The notes below the pieces were generated by a model. The model had not been told where the DNA came from and ran no database searches. It saw only the letters and a program-made list of their open reading frames with translations. Shown here one piece after another: positions 26,221 to 38,811 of a stretch of 64,000 nt of DNA. Source of the DNA: Kudoa neothunni (Eukaryota; Cnidaria); contig OZ199838.1 in the NCBI GenBank assembly GCA_964304625.1, positions 14,632,001 to 14,696,000 of the forward strand. The letters run 5' to 3'. Positions within the stretch are counted from its first letter, which is position 1. Every line of letters starts with the position of its first letter. Both the position numbers and the translations under genes were made by a program.

Positions 26221-27625
26221 ATTGTTTATTTATATTTTTCGTGTTTGCCTAATTTTATGCGTTATATTTATTAAAAACGACACGTCTATCTGAATTTTTA
26301 CGTTGTGAATCAGATTGGTTTTAGCTGTTAGATTTGCGATCGTTTTCTGTAATATTGAATTCATTTTATTAATTTGGAGTCTATAGACTTTGGGAATAAG
26401 TGGTTAAAATTGATTGTGTTCTTAAACTGTGTTCAAATATGATAAATCAGATATGCGCTTATGTAGGTTGAGCTAAGCTACATTTGGATCTGTTAAATTA
26501 AAATTTTTAATTACAGTATTGTGACAATCATCGATACCATTGAATTTAAGTTATCTTATATATTATACTTTAGTTGCTAGAATTTTAAAGTGTATAATAA
26601 TTTATCAATTGTTAATTATTTATCTTAGTAAAATGCAAAATTTGAACGATTAAATTTGGTTAATAATTTTGGTATATCGAAGATGTAAGTTTAACTGTTA
26701 TGTAATAAAGAAATTGACTGTTGTCATGGATCTAAAAACAACAATTATGCTTGAATATTTCTATTAAAACGATGGTTCCATAAACATTTTAACTTACCTA
26801 CGCTTATCGGAATCATGTATTTATCTCAGTAAACTTATAAATCACTAGTCGTAACATCCGGATACGCACGGGTGTTGAAAATATCTATTTCAGGGGGAAA
26901 AATTTTCAATATAACATCTATATACAGATTTATCGCCCCTAACCTCCACCCCAAGTGGCTCTAATCTTCTCAGTCGCTCGAAGGTTGATGTCGATGAAAA
27001 TTTAAAACGCTAAAAAAATACAACTAAAAATTGTTCTCTTTTGAAATTTCACCTTTTCTTGGAACACACTATCTTGGGAAAATTCCGGAGTTTGTATTTT
27101 ATAAATATATAGATAAATAATTGTAGCACTAACAATTATTGACATTAATTAAATTTATAAATACATAGTGAATTATTTTTTGGCTCAATGAAGCAAAAAT
27201 AGCTAATATTTTACTAAATTGAAAATTTTTTCCGGCCTGTTTAGCTTGAAAATAATATTCATTAATGGTAATCCTTTTATTTTTGATCTCAACTTTGGAA
27301 TCCAATCGGGCATTTATCCATAGACAAGGTTATAATGGGGGTTTACATGCTATTTCGTCACTTCGCCAAACATTCCAGTCACGTATTTAAGAATGATCGA
27401 ATTCATAGGAAATTATAGTATTTTATGCATATAATTAAAATATTGAAGGTGAGTATTGATTTTTTAAAATATTTAATTATTAAATAGACACGTGCGTGTG
27501 AATTTTGCTATTGACCCGAACATAATAAATGGGTCATTCCTTTGTTTCATTTGGCTTTAAAGAACATTCAATAATATTATAAAATATTTGATAAGTATTT
27601 TTTAAATTTTATGCATATTATGGTA
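26221..27625. other. Intergenic, nothing recognised
   Basis: AT-rich; no coding sequence, RNA gene or clear repeat found on either strand. Confidence 0.5.
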
Positions 27626-28063
27626 TCAATTTGGCCCCAAATTACGTGATTTTATCAAAATAATCATTGATTGATTAACTGTTATTAAACAATTATTTAC
27701 AACACATGTCCTGGATGCCAACGGCAGGTTTATCGACCATAACGTTCCGCTCTTGTGTACTAATGAGTTAAGTTGTGTATCTGTATCAATATCAAATTTT
27801 TCTGACGATAAATACTCATGAAACGAAGAAAGTGAATCTGAAGACTCGATATCAGAGTAATTATTATCAAGATCATTTAAACATATCAACGAAATTAATT
27901 ATTGTGTATGCGCAATATAGATTAAGATATGATATTCATGTAATAAATATATATTTACTCGATAGAATTTTTTCAAGATTTTCCCAAACATTTAAATAAA
28001 TATTTTGGATAATTAGAAGAAAAAAATCGTGGGGTCCAAAAGACCCCAATTATACTTAGAGGG
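27626..28063 (-). mobile_element. piggyBac relic (5' end and transposase N-terminus)
   Basis: Read from 28063 on the minus strand, the element opens CCCTCTAAGTATAATTGGGG followed by a GGGGTC/GACCCC hairpin, the same style as the piggyBac at 28195. The flanking TTAA would be TCAA here, one change away. About 170 bp inside, a frame (27889 downward) reads an acidic stretch DLDNNYSDIESSDSLSSF and then KSGTLWS, the piggyBac transposase N-terminal pattern of acidic residues followed by a GTLW-type motif. The catalytic part and the other end are missing. Confidence 0.6.
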
Positions 28064-28194
28064 TCAAACGTGATTTTTCTCGAAAACTAATAATAATTAC
28101 GATTTTATTAAAGTTTCTCAAAATTAACACCAGGGAAATCTATTTCTCTAAAGATAGCCAAATTAATAAACAATAAGATCTGGGATCCTTTTAA

Positions 28195-29772
28195 CCCTCT
28201 AACGATTTTGGGGTAAATTTTACCCAAAAGCGATATTGTATTGAGTATATCTTTTTATTTCGTTTATTAAATCTCACCAAATTTTCTTTATTCCTGAAAC
28301 TTATAATGATTTACCTTTACCAAACAAATTGGGAATAAATAATGGAAAGAAAAAATTGTTATCTAAATATTATCCTCTAACGTTTTTTGGGGTAAAATTT
28401 ACCCCACTTTTTTATTACTTTAATCTAAAGAGTATCTTGTAAGTAATCAAATAATAAATTATTAATTAAATAAAACGAGTATATTTGAAGAAATCAATGA
28501 ACAAAATGACTAGTTGGGACAATGCGCATGGGCGCGTAGTGCATAATTCTAAATGAATGACGCGAGTGGTTTCATTGGAGAATATACCTCATCTGGAAGC
28601 GAATTTGACGATCAAGTTATTGATAAAGTGATATGTCGGTCAAAGAAATAGATCCCATAGATATTAATGATAATAATTTAAAAAGTAAAAATGGAATTAT
28701 TTGGAGTATATCAAAATCACCTACGAGAAAACCTGTGCCGGAATCAGTGAATTCCATCCTTAGTGTCACTTCATATGCTGTATCAAAAATAAAATCTTTC
28801 ATTGATTGTTTTTCGTTATTATTTACATCAGAGATCGGTAGAACTATCATAAAGTATACAAAAATATGCTTGGAAATCACCATTTCACCATCGATGAGTG
28901 ACATGATACCAATAAAATTGAATTTAAGGTTATATGGACCTTCTAATACGAACAGCTCTTCATAAGGATAGACAAGTCCCATTGATAATATTGGCATCGA
29001 TGCGTCTAAAAATTTAAACCTCAAACGATAATGCATTACGATGCAACCAAAGGTGTTGTAGATAATGTGGATAGAATGTTGGCATCAATTTCTACCCAGA
29101 AGTTTGAAAGAAGATGGCCGCCTATCGTCTTTTCAACATGATTGATATCTCGCTGATTAATGCATTTGAATTATTCAATGAGATATCTAATTTAGAAAAA
29201 AAATTAGGGGGAAACTTTCTGAAAGAGATTTCCGAAGAATTGTACAATCCACTGTAAATTGAATCTCCAGAAAAGTTATCAAAATAAATTTAAATAAACC
29301 TAATATTCGAATAAAGAACCAACTTTAAATAAAAAATCATCACGCTGAGGTTATTGTTAAAGATACAATGATAAGAGAAACTCTAAATGATATCATAATT
29401 GCTGCAAGTTTTATTTCCCCATTCATGCTTCGAAATTGTTTTAAAGTGTCAAAATTAACGGTTGTGCTTATTTTTGTTTTAGCCGTCTTTTTTATTTGTT
29501 AATGAGTTTTTATTAGCCGACAACGTTACTTTCATTTTGTAAACACACACGGAGAACGTCGATATATCCCGACAATGTCATAATCGAGATTAGTTTGAGA
29601 TTATTTGGCTTAATTAATACGATATTCCAATGATTTTACTCGTTTAAGTTTAATCATATTTTGTATTACCTCATGAATTATTTTTTTTACACACATCGGG
29701 ATAATGAAAAAGGGGGAGTAATATTTACCCCTAAAGTGATACAGAGGTACCGTTTTTGAGATCGTTAGAGGG
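28195..29772 (+). mobile_element. piggyBac element with decayed transposase
   Basis: 1578 bp flanked on both sides by TTAA (28191-28194 and 29773-29776), the strict piggyBac target. Terminal inverted repeats are 12 bp, CCCTCTAACGAT at 28195 and its complement ending at 29772. A second copy of CCTCTAACG followed by GGGGTAAAATTTACCCC lies at 28376-28410 as a subterminal repeat. The transposase coding region runs from about 28551 to 29250 on the plus strand but is interrupted and shortened. The length is about half that of an autonomous piggyBac. Confidence 0.88.
28551..29256 (+). pseudogene. piggyBac transposase remnant
   Basis: Pieces in order, in changing frames: an acidic N-terminus (MNDASGFIGEYTSSGSEFDD), SKNGIIWSISKSP matching the family's K-G-xxW motif, a hydrophobic segment with SKIKSFIDCFSLLFTSEIGR, then ATKGVVDNVDRMLASIS, equivalent to the TKGGVDTVDQM motif. 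RRWPPIVF and FNMIDISLINAFELFNE then match the family's RRWPLxIFFxMLDIAxINA segment. The first two catalytic aspartates lie in the deleted middle. There are at least three frame changes, so the copy cannot make transposase. Confidence 0.8.
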
Positions 29773-29776
29773 TTAA

Positions 29777-30355
29777 TATTGTACCGAAATACGCATGTCA
29801 ATAAAATTATGGTCATAATATACCGTTCAGTGGTTCATTTAAACCGAGTGGCTCCACGAGTATAGAAATAGAAGTGATTGTTTTATTTTGTGTACATTAA
29901 AAAGAATTAGATCCGTGGGATTATAAACTCACCATCGAACTGTTCTAATTATGGCAGAGGTATATTATATCATGTTCTAATATTCGTTTATGTTACAAAA
30001 AATCTAACGATAATAAAACGATAGAATGTTCAAAAATTTTTAAATTTAGATTTGAATTTCTCACGTGAAAAGCGCTCTTAATCGTTTAGTTTAAATCTAA
30101 TCCTTAATCGGATTAAATGTTGAATGTTTCCAAATGAAAAATTTCTCTTTTTGAATTCTACATCATTTATTGTGCTGTGTATTTTCATTAATTGAACAAT
30201 AGAATATTTAAATAATAAATCGTTCGCAGAGATTTGGTTCCCAGATTATTATTTGAACATTCTAGCAAGTTCCAAAGCAACACGTGTCATGCGCCTGTAA
30301 AGTGTGCTTGCTTCGTAGGATTAATTTTTGGTAATTTGCGTTGATCGACGGCAGC
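29777..30355. other. Upstream region of HSP10
   Basis: No gene seen. ATGGCAGAG followed by GTATAT at 29952 looks like a tiny first exon, but no continuation fits in phase better than the HSP10 start at 30356. Confidence 0.4.
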
Positions 30356-30801
30356 ATGGTACGTTTCACATCTAAAATTTCCTAAATTAATGCGTTAACT
30401 TTAGAGTTCGTTTATATCTAGATTGGTTCCTATGTTTGACCGTGTTTTGGTTGAAAAAATTATACCAGAAACTGTATCTTATTCGACTTTTGTTATATGT
30501 AAATATGTGAGGTTTTTGTAGGTTACCAAAGCCGGTCTTTACATTCCTGAAAATTCCAAAGATATAAAGCCGATCCAAGGTGTGGTACGTGCTGTTGGAA
30601 GCGGTGCTAGGAATGCGGTAGATTTTGCCGATGGGATTTTGGATTTTGATCGTGTTCGTATAGGATGGATCTATATCAAAACCAACAGTTGAGGTTGGTG
30701 AAACTGTGCTTCTACCAGAATTCGGTGGCACAAAAATAGTCTTTGAGGACAAGGAAATGACCATATATAGGGAAAATGAGTTAATTGCTAAAATCAAATA
30801 A
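30356..30801 (+). CDS. HSPE1: Mitochondrial 10-kDa chaperonin (HSP10/GroES)
   Basis: Co-chaperonin that caps HSP60 in the mitochondrial matrix. Exons 30356-30358, 30405-30473, 30522-30617 and 30664-30801 give 101 residues, the normal family length (human 102). The first exon is just the start codon ATG, followed at once by a 46-bp intron beginning GTACGT. Family motifs in order: PMFDRVLVEKI, ETVTKAGLYIPE, the mobile-loop region ENSKDIKPIQG, VVRAVGSGARN, TVEVGETVLLPEFGGTK and a C-terminal RENELIAKIK. All introns are 46-48 bp. The N-terminal MSSFISRLVP is short, as in other HSP10s, where it acts as an uncleaved import signal. Confidence 0.95.
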
Positions 30802-33464
30802 CATTGTTCTTTAAAGTCGATATTTGATTTATAGTCTGTTGTTGTGAGTTTATTTCGCAATTTTTCGCATATAAAAATATCTATATGTGTGCAGCAAGTT
30901 TTCATTTGAGCATTTTTTTCAAATAATTTCTTATTGTCGTTGCGACGAAACAGTCAAAGGAGTAATTAAATATTATTCGCCGAATTAGTACTAGCTTTTC
31001 AAATTAACGTGAATAGTGGTTGATCTGGACAATACGTTCTACCCTATTTTTAGCTGGGATTGCTATAGCTGAACGGGTTGTTTCATGCACATGGTTTGGC
31101 TTGAAATTTTATAATTTGTCGCGCTTGCCTGCCGCCAACCACGCATTATTTTGGGTTGACTTTGCGTTGCATTTTATTATTAAATTAAAACTTAATCTAT
31201 TTTAAATAGTTTCACATGATTTACTTTGATATTCAGTGGAACCTCGAATGTTTATATAACGTTTAACTCTGTTTTTTCTCGGGAAAATTTTTATAATTTT
31301 ATTAAGATTTTTTTTATTTGTTGCGATTCATGTTAACTGTAGTTTATCCAAAAGAAAAATATAAAAACCTTCAGTCTGAATTACTGGATGAGTGCGAACA
31401 TTATATGCATTAAGGATCTGCATGTTCATGAGAGACCATATCAACACTAGCCGGCCGGGTATGAGGCACCCTTAAAAAATTAGCCCCTGGATGTAGTTTT
31501 TATTTTCAGTCCTATTTAAAAAGAATATTCATATATATTACTCGAGATAATGATTTAATTTTAAGTTGAATAAGAATTTTTTGTCTCTAATATTCGTTCG
31601 GTGGATAGAGAGGAGTTAATGAAAGCACAAGTAGTTTGATGCGGAACCCGAATTTTCTGTAGTAATCATTATTTAAAACTTATTCTTTTTCTACTCATAT
31701 ATAAATAAAATTCCTGTCCATCGAAATAGAAACTACTTAAAATCAATACGTTTTTATAAAGTGATAACCAATTTATATAACCTTACTTTACAATTTTGTT
31801 TAAAAATTATCAAAATATAAATCTTTTCAATAATTTTCTTCAATTTTTGTTGTATACTGGATCCAATTAGCATATTTACTGATGCACAACCTGTCGAGGA
31901 TGTTTTCAGTTTAAAATATATCACAAATTATCCCGCAATAAACTTTTAATTCCAGTATTAAAGTTTTATATTTATAAAAAATACAATTTTCTACAAAAAT
32001 GTCATTACGTTTGTTTATTGATGGGAATCGCAATTTTTTGCGTTTACTTTGGTTGGTGTTTATTGGTGCTCGTGCCCACCCGCTGAGAATTTTAAATTTA
32101 AAAAGATTTGGAACAAGATCCCCACAACGACTTTTCTTATCAAATATAGATATAGGAAGAACTTTGAGAACAATAACAGAAATCAAACTTTTCTCAATTT
32201 TGTGATTTTTTCTATCTCTAAAAAATAACTGGCAGAGAAGTGTCTCAAAACGCTTTTTTAACGATGTCTGTTTATTTGACTTTGTCTGCCGGTAGCTTAT
32301 ATTTTTATTGTAGAGATAATTTCACCTTACAATATTTGCAGGCTAATTCATTTTCCATCTTCGGTCTATTCCCGATCCATTCATCAAGAGAACTATCGAT
32401 TTCTCATTGATAAATATCCATTTCAAATTTTTTGGAAGATTTTGAATATTTACGGCAAATAAATGTCAAAACTTTTTTTAAAAATTCGACAACTAAAATA
32501 GATTTAAATAGAAAACGATTATCCCGGTTTATAAATAATTTTGAAAAAATTTGTTTATTTTTATCTCCATATATTATAAAGAATATCATTACACGGAATT
32601 AACGTGATTTAAACTCACAAATAATAATTAAATTAATAAATGAAAATTAACGTGTATAAAACAACAATTGTTTAAAACTTATATGGGATATAAACCGCCT
32701 TTAAATTAATTTTTTGTAATCCGGGTTACGAACCTTTACTTTGTGTTGATTGATTATCTTAAATAATGTCGATTGCAAAAAAGATAAAATAATGGTGCAT
32801 AAACTAATGATCCGTGTAGAAATATAATTCTTTATTACAAACCAAATGAAATTAATAGGGTAATGATACATAATGAATACTGGTTAATTGTTACATCCAC
32901 CATTGGATCAGTTTAATGAGAAGTCATAATATTAAAAATATTTAATCAAGGGAAATTTATTTAGAAACAACTAGTCTTGTAGAATTTCGTTAATTAGTAT
33001 TAGATTGTTGGCCATCATGCACGACTGAAGTTAATACATTTTTTTGAATTCGGATTTTCGCCAAATTTGAACTCTTCTTGTTAGTTCCCAGTAATTAAAA
33101 GTTATCAGAATAAATAAAGTTAGATTTTACAACATAAGATCTAACATTATATAACAAAGATGGCATCCTATGCTATTTTTTTATCAAATATCAGAAAATA
33201 TAGTCTATCGTTACTATATAGATAAAATATAAAGAGGAATCCGTATCCCAAGAAAAGCCTCCTTACACTATTTGAGTGGTATGAAAATAGCAAGTTTTAT
33301 AGCAGAAAAATATACGACAAATATTAACCCCCAACTAAATAACAAAGAAAGGCACATGCGTGAAGAAAAACAAACAATGTAAAAGCAACACATTGCATCT
33401 ATTATAACAATCATAGATCAAGTGGTTTATTATTCGGAATGCTAATTAATTGGCAGGTTTATCA
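30802..33464. other. Intergenic stretch, one pogo-like tip
   Basis: No supported gene. Overlapping frames around 31911-32205 on both strands are unrecognised. CAGTGGAACCTCGAATGTTT at 31234 resembles a pogo/Tigger terminal repeat, but no partner end was found nearby. Confidence 0.4.
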
Positions 33465-34399
33465 CTAATGTATTCTCGCAAGTTGGAAAGAAGATTTCCA
33501 TAGTTTTTTCAGATCAAAGTTATCAGAATGTTCAACAACTTCTTGGAAGAAATCCGCATTCAATCCTCTTGAAATCATGTAGTCACTCAATCTCATGAGG
33601 ATTTCCTAATAGCAATAACAATAAGAGATTATTTGATGAATCACAGCATAGCATAGAGAGAAATTAAAAGCTAAGAAAATTAGTCAATACCGGATCAGCG
33701 TAATCTTCAGAACAGCTGTACTCAAAATCACCACAACCAACAGCGAACGAAGAAATAATAACCGAGACACCATTCTTCAGTTGAAGCATGCCCCAAATCC
33801 CAATCGTTGGCATCAGGATCAAATATAACCTTCATAGTTAGTTTTGGTTTCTAACATTAAAATAAAAAAAACATGAATGCGATCAAAAACAATCTCACAT
33901 TTGGTTTTTCAAATGTAATATTCAACAATGGATAACGTTGAGATGAATCATCAGGTTCATCACGATTGATATCATAATTTTCAGTCACATCAAATTTTAC
34001 ATTAATTCTAAACAACCAAGTTGTAATGTATATTCAGAATCAGATTAAAATTATAATATTATTATAGAGTGTTGGTAGAATTGGGACATACCTTTCGCGT
34101 GAAGGGGTCACCATTTGCATTTCCACAACAGAGCCAGATTCAGTCATAGTCCAGCCCTCCGGGGGAACCATAGTCGTGTCGTATTCAGCTCTGGTTGTTT
34201 TTATCTCATCAGTAAGCAGATACTCAAACTCTAAAAACAGTAAAAACGCCAATTATAATCAATCCAAAACAGTACCATTCGTTGGAGATTTTGAACACAT
34301 GTATCTTACTCTGTTGAAACGAAACAATTCAAAATGAAGTCGTTGGGCAATTGGTCTTTTGAAAAAAGTACTGCGAAAAATTGAAAACAACCTTGTCAT
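33465..34399 (-). CDS. C1QBP: C1QBP / p32 / MAM33 mitochondrial matrix protein
   Basis: Trimeric acidic protein of the mitochondrial matrix, needed for mitochondrial translation and ribosome assembly in other animals. Exons 34310-34399, 34092-34228, 33899-34007, 33691-33850 and 33465-33605; introns 48-85 bp. Exon 1 is a typical import presequence, MTRLFSIFRSTFFKRPIAQR, with no acidic residue. The p32 fold follows: FEYLLTDEIKTTRAEY, PPEGWTM, then a strand-rich core with INVKFDVTENYD and LLNITFEKPN, and the C-terminal helices EILMRLSDYMISRGLNADFF and EVVEHSDNFDLKKLW. After removing one base the protein is 211 residues. That base is in exon 4, in GGGG at 33790-33793: upstream reads KVIFDPDANDWDLG, downstream MLQLKNGVSVIISSF in the next frame. 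Both sides look like protein, so an error in a G run is more likely than decay. Confidence 0.85.
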
Positions 34400-35228
34400 G
34401 ATTATACAACACGAGGCGACTTAAACTTCGCGTTGGCGACTTTTTCAAACAACAAAGCCGATTACAAACTTGGATTTGTATTGCTACAACACGTTAAAAA
34501 TTGAAACGTGTTATGACGAAAATAACGCTTAGTATAGTTGAAACACTGATTCACGTCAATTTCACTTCTATTTTGTGACAATGTACTTTACGTGTTTATC
34601 CCCTTAATTCCATAATAGAGATGTGTGGGAGTTGTCTCCTTTTGAAGACCTCAGAATTTGTTGTCCGCATTTGTAAGATTTGTATTATACATTTATTTGA
34701 AAATAAATAATTCTGTAACTATAAATTTCTTGTTTTTACAGATTTATAATGGTAGTAAATGTTCGTAATTGTTTGATTATGAAATCGGCCTCCCCGAAGA
34801 TTAATTTCACATTTCAACATCACGTTGATCCAGCGTTATCAATCTAAAAACTATATAATATAAATTTATCTAATATAGTAAGATGTCAAATAACAATTGT
34901 TGCATTCTCGGTGGATACGAATACATTTTTGTCCCGTATAATCTGAAATATCGAATAATTACACTTCTGGCGATGAAATTGAAATAATTGGTAGAATTCC
35001 GATTTCTAAATAATTAATGATCCCTAGAATATTTTAAAAATGATTTTTTCTACTATTTATCATTAATATCTCTTGGGGGAGCTTTATTTTTCCATGTTGA
35101 GATTTCATTGTCACCCTTGATAAGCAAATAAATCCTCTTTAAAGTGAGTGTGGATGATGGTTAGTTCAGAGATCAAAAGTATTTGTGACAATTCTTTGAT
35201 TAACAATGACAAATGGGTATTATATTAA
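34400..35228. other. Intergenic
   Basis: Upstream region of C1QBP and AT-rich spacer; no gene or repeat recognised. Confidence 0.5.
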
Positions 35229-36366
35229 CCCACCGAGTATTTTGATTTTGGGGTCGTTTTCGACCCCAGTCGTGATTTAATCAGTTATTTTCTCCCCCAT
35301 AGCTTAATTTAATTTTCTAGATATCTTATCTGTTATTTTATAACAATTGATTGTTTTGGGAGGAAGTATTAATTTTTCCTTAAACAGAAAGGAGTTGATT
35401 ATTTCTCAAAAACTTACACCTGGCGCCTTTGGGGTCGATAAAGACTCCAGAGGTTTCTCCATACAAATTGTGTAATAATTTATTTTATAGATGTTTATTT
35501 GTAGCTTAGTTAATTTTATGAAAACGTAATGACATAATTCCGCTAATTTGCGTGTGCAAACATTGATAAACTTGAGACAACTTTGGATTGTGAATTATGT
35601 CTAGATAAGATGGTTACGCTGAAAGCTCTTCCATCATGTGTTAAACTGGAGGAGTACACAAAAAATCAAACGCTCATTCTACTTGGACGATTTTATTGTA
35701 AGGGAGGAAAGGATAAATTATGTGCCTTGTGGCACGCATATTAAAGTTTGTCAACGATATGCTAACAACACTAGATAGCACAGTCCATTTATTAATTATT
35801 TTCTGTTTTTTTATTTCGGCTTACTTCGACAATATTTTGTCAAACTTTAAAATATTAAAAAATTACTTGTTTATAGGTAGATGATGTGTTTAAACGTAAC
35901 GACTAATTTTTGAGGAATTTCAATTAGAAAAATTTTTTCATATTTTGTAAAATCGCGAATATAGCGATAAACAAATATAAATGTAATGATGGAAAATCCA
36001 TATATCATTTTTATAATGAAACAAAAGATTTTTTTGTTAAAAATTCAATCGCTATAAATTTTTCCCGTTTTATATAACATTCTTTAATTATAATATTACA
36101 TTAAAGAAAAGTAATAACGACTTACACTGTAAGGATTAAGCAGATATACGCATTCGAGAAAATAACCGAAAAAATTAGTCATACAACATATTATATTGTA
36201 TATTTTAACATAAAATGAACGTTGTTCATTATTTAAAATGCCATGAGTTTATTAAAATACTATAGGGATTAAAATTTGTTGATTATATGAAATTTTTGTT
36301 TTGGGGGTCTATTTCGACCCCCAAAGACGCCAGGTATATAATCAATTCGGAGCTGTTCAGGAGGGG
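35229..36366. mobile_element. piggyBac-like non-autonomous element
   Basis: Flanked by TTAA (35225-35228 and 36367-36370). The left end reads CCCACCGAG and the right end, inverted, CCCCTCCTGAAC. Inside each end lies a hairpin of the GGGGTCG-CGACCCC type (35256-35275; 36304-36322). An inner inverted pair, CCTGGCG-TTTGGGGTCG, sits at 35419 and 36334. No catalytic transposase frame; one short frame with scattered cysteines (35613 onward) is unrecognised. Family assignment rests on TTAA, the CCC start and the hairpins. Confidence 0.6.
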
Positions 36367-36723
36367 TTAATATATCCAAAATTGAAGTAAAATTGATTTT
36401 ATTTATACGGTATAATAAGTTGAAAGATGTAACTACTTTAAAAAAGTTGAGATAACCAGGTTACATTATTCAAAGTGGAGTTTTGAAAAAAATACGGATA
36501 TAAAAAGATTAGTGGATAAAATGTTGGTTTTTTGCAAATAATCAAGAAAATGTAGGTACCACATAAAACGCAGAGTTGAAAACGAAAACCAAATGGATAT
36601 CAAATAAGCGTGAGCACAGTAAAATAATTTTCCATATTACTTATTACAAGAAATTAAAATCAAGTGTTTCAAAATAATTATTTATGCGCGAACATCAATA
36701 AAAAAATAAGATACAAAGTATAT

Positions 36724-37296
36724 CAGGGGTCGGCGACCCCAATCGGTTTTTCCTAGCGAGGCAATCATGCTAAATTAAAGGTAGGTCAGAATTTATTTAC
36801 ATTCTTTAGTTGTAATAAATTCTTCACGATACAATCGAAAATTGGAATAGCGAATTTAAATTTTGATATTTAAAATAGTACATTTTGATTGCATTGCGAG
36901 AAGAATATTACGAACGTTCAACATTGTTTACAGTTTTTTATTGGAAAATTTTCCTGATTTTATTGATATTGAACTTAAAATTTGATATATCAAAATGATG
37001 GTTTGAAATTGTAAATAACAATAGTTAAATCTTTCCGTTCGTCACAATAAGACTAGTATCATACAATCAGTAAAATATAAATAAGAAATTTATTTAGGGG
37101 AATATTTTAATCTTTATTTTGTTATTTGTTATTACAGGTTTATATTAGGAAAGAAGAGGGTAATGTTTAATTAACCTAGTTAACATCGCTATTAAGCTTC
37201 ATTATGTGCTGATAAGATCGATATTAAAAATTGAGAAGATTCTACAAACACTGTTTAATACAACAAATTTAATTATAACATTGATCCCGACCCCTG
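36724..37296. mobile_element. hAT MITE
   Basis: 573 bp with terminal inverted repeats CAGGGGTCGG (36724) and CCGACCCCTG (ending 37296), flanked by 8-bp near-identical repeats AAGTATAT (36716-36723) and CAGTATAT (37297-37304). A CAGGGGTCGGC-type tip with an 8-bp target duplication is diagnostic of hAT elements. No coding capacity. Confidence 0.82.
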
Positions 37297-37304
37297 CAGT
37301 ATAT

Positions 37305-38811
37305 GAGGGGTATTTGGCACCTGCAGAATATCTGACAAAATAAATTAACTTAGAAGACAACCACTTTTAAAATGGTTTCAAACACGTGTTAAAGCTTATT
37401 TTATTTAGGCAAAATTAAAATATATAAAGATTTCTTCAAGCGTTGAAGGATATTTGGCATATATTCCCTTATTCCATGGGGATTACGTAATACCTTTCAC
37501 CCATTGTATTACGTTCGTGATACCATTTTGCTGTGTCGGCCTCCTAATGTTTAATTGACAATTTGTGTATAAAAGACAACTTACATGGTAATATTTGAAT
37601 GGTGTAATCATTGAAACGTTAAATGATATTTTTGAGTCATTAATAAAAGATAAACATTATCATCTAAAAAATTTATGAAATCATTCCATTTACACATTTT
37701 CTAGTTGAATATTTATTTCATTAATATTTCATTAATTACTTTTCATGCGATCATTTAAGATAAATATAAATTATTATATTTACATTTATAAAGTGAAAAA
37801 CATGGTTAGGCGAAAAACAAAAGAGAACAAATCTTGATAAAACACAGCAAAGATTAAGAAGGAACCGACTTTATTTATTCACACATAGACTTTGTTTAAA
37901 TTAATAAATTTTATTGGGAGGCTCTCCTTTACATTTTATATTTGTTTTATAAACAAACACAAAAAAGAGATAAGAACAGACTAATCGCATGCAAGAAATT
38001 ATCAGATACAAAACACAATTCCATTTCCAACCTTACATACTTTAGGGAGACAAAGGAATTAAAAACTGTAAAATATAATAATTTCTTGCAATAAATTTTT
38101 GTTCTATTTATTAAAATAATATTTAAATTATTATAGTTTTCTAATCGGGTGCGCATGTGCGTACGTTTTTTATCGCTAAACGCAATTTATTGTATTATGG
38201 TTGAAATTATAGATATATTATATTGTGCAACTATTTTAGAATCCTAAATTAAATAGATTTATCAAAAAATACTCTATTCTATATCTATTGGGGAATTTTC
38301 CCTAAAAAGAGCCTTAGGACAATCTCTGTGCGCACGCAGTTACAAGAATCCAGCAACTATTAATACGTTTATTTTTATATATGTATATATTTATTTATTT
38401 TTGTCAGAAATAAACAGATAAATTTAAATACACGTATTAAGAATATTTAATCAATTATTTTTCTGCATTCGATTTAACTAATCAATGAAATAGAACTTTT
38501 ATATGAATTTCCTTGGGCTTAGATCATAAAAGCAGGATTTGTTCAGCTTATCGGACGATTTTCAAAAAACATCATTTAGCTCACTGGATAAATTGATTAA
38601 TTATTTTCCAAATAAAATTTCGACAACCCCATTAAATGATTATAAAATAAGAAAACATATTAGAACATTCTAAAAAATCCGTTATGATAGAAAATGAGTA
38701 AAAGATAATCGAGACGAGTTTGTCGGCAAATATGAATACGCAATCTTAAAGTACCAACCTGTATTTCAAAGCATAATCTACTTCATTGCGCAGACCCATA
38801 AAAGCACCCCT
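37305..38811. other. Intergenic, AT-rich
   Basis: Upstream region of VIPAS39. Nothing recognised apart from low-complexity sequence. Confidence 0.5.

Noticed and set aside
28617-29036. 139-codon minus-strand frame
   Set aside because: It is the antisense shadow of the piggyBac transposase remnant on the plus strand.
31911-32205. Opposite-strand frames of 68 and 91 codons
   Set aside because: No recognisable motif, no splice context, each the shadow of the other.
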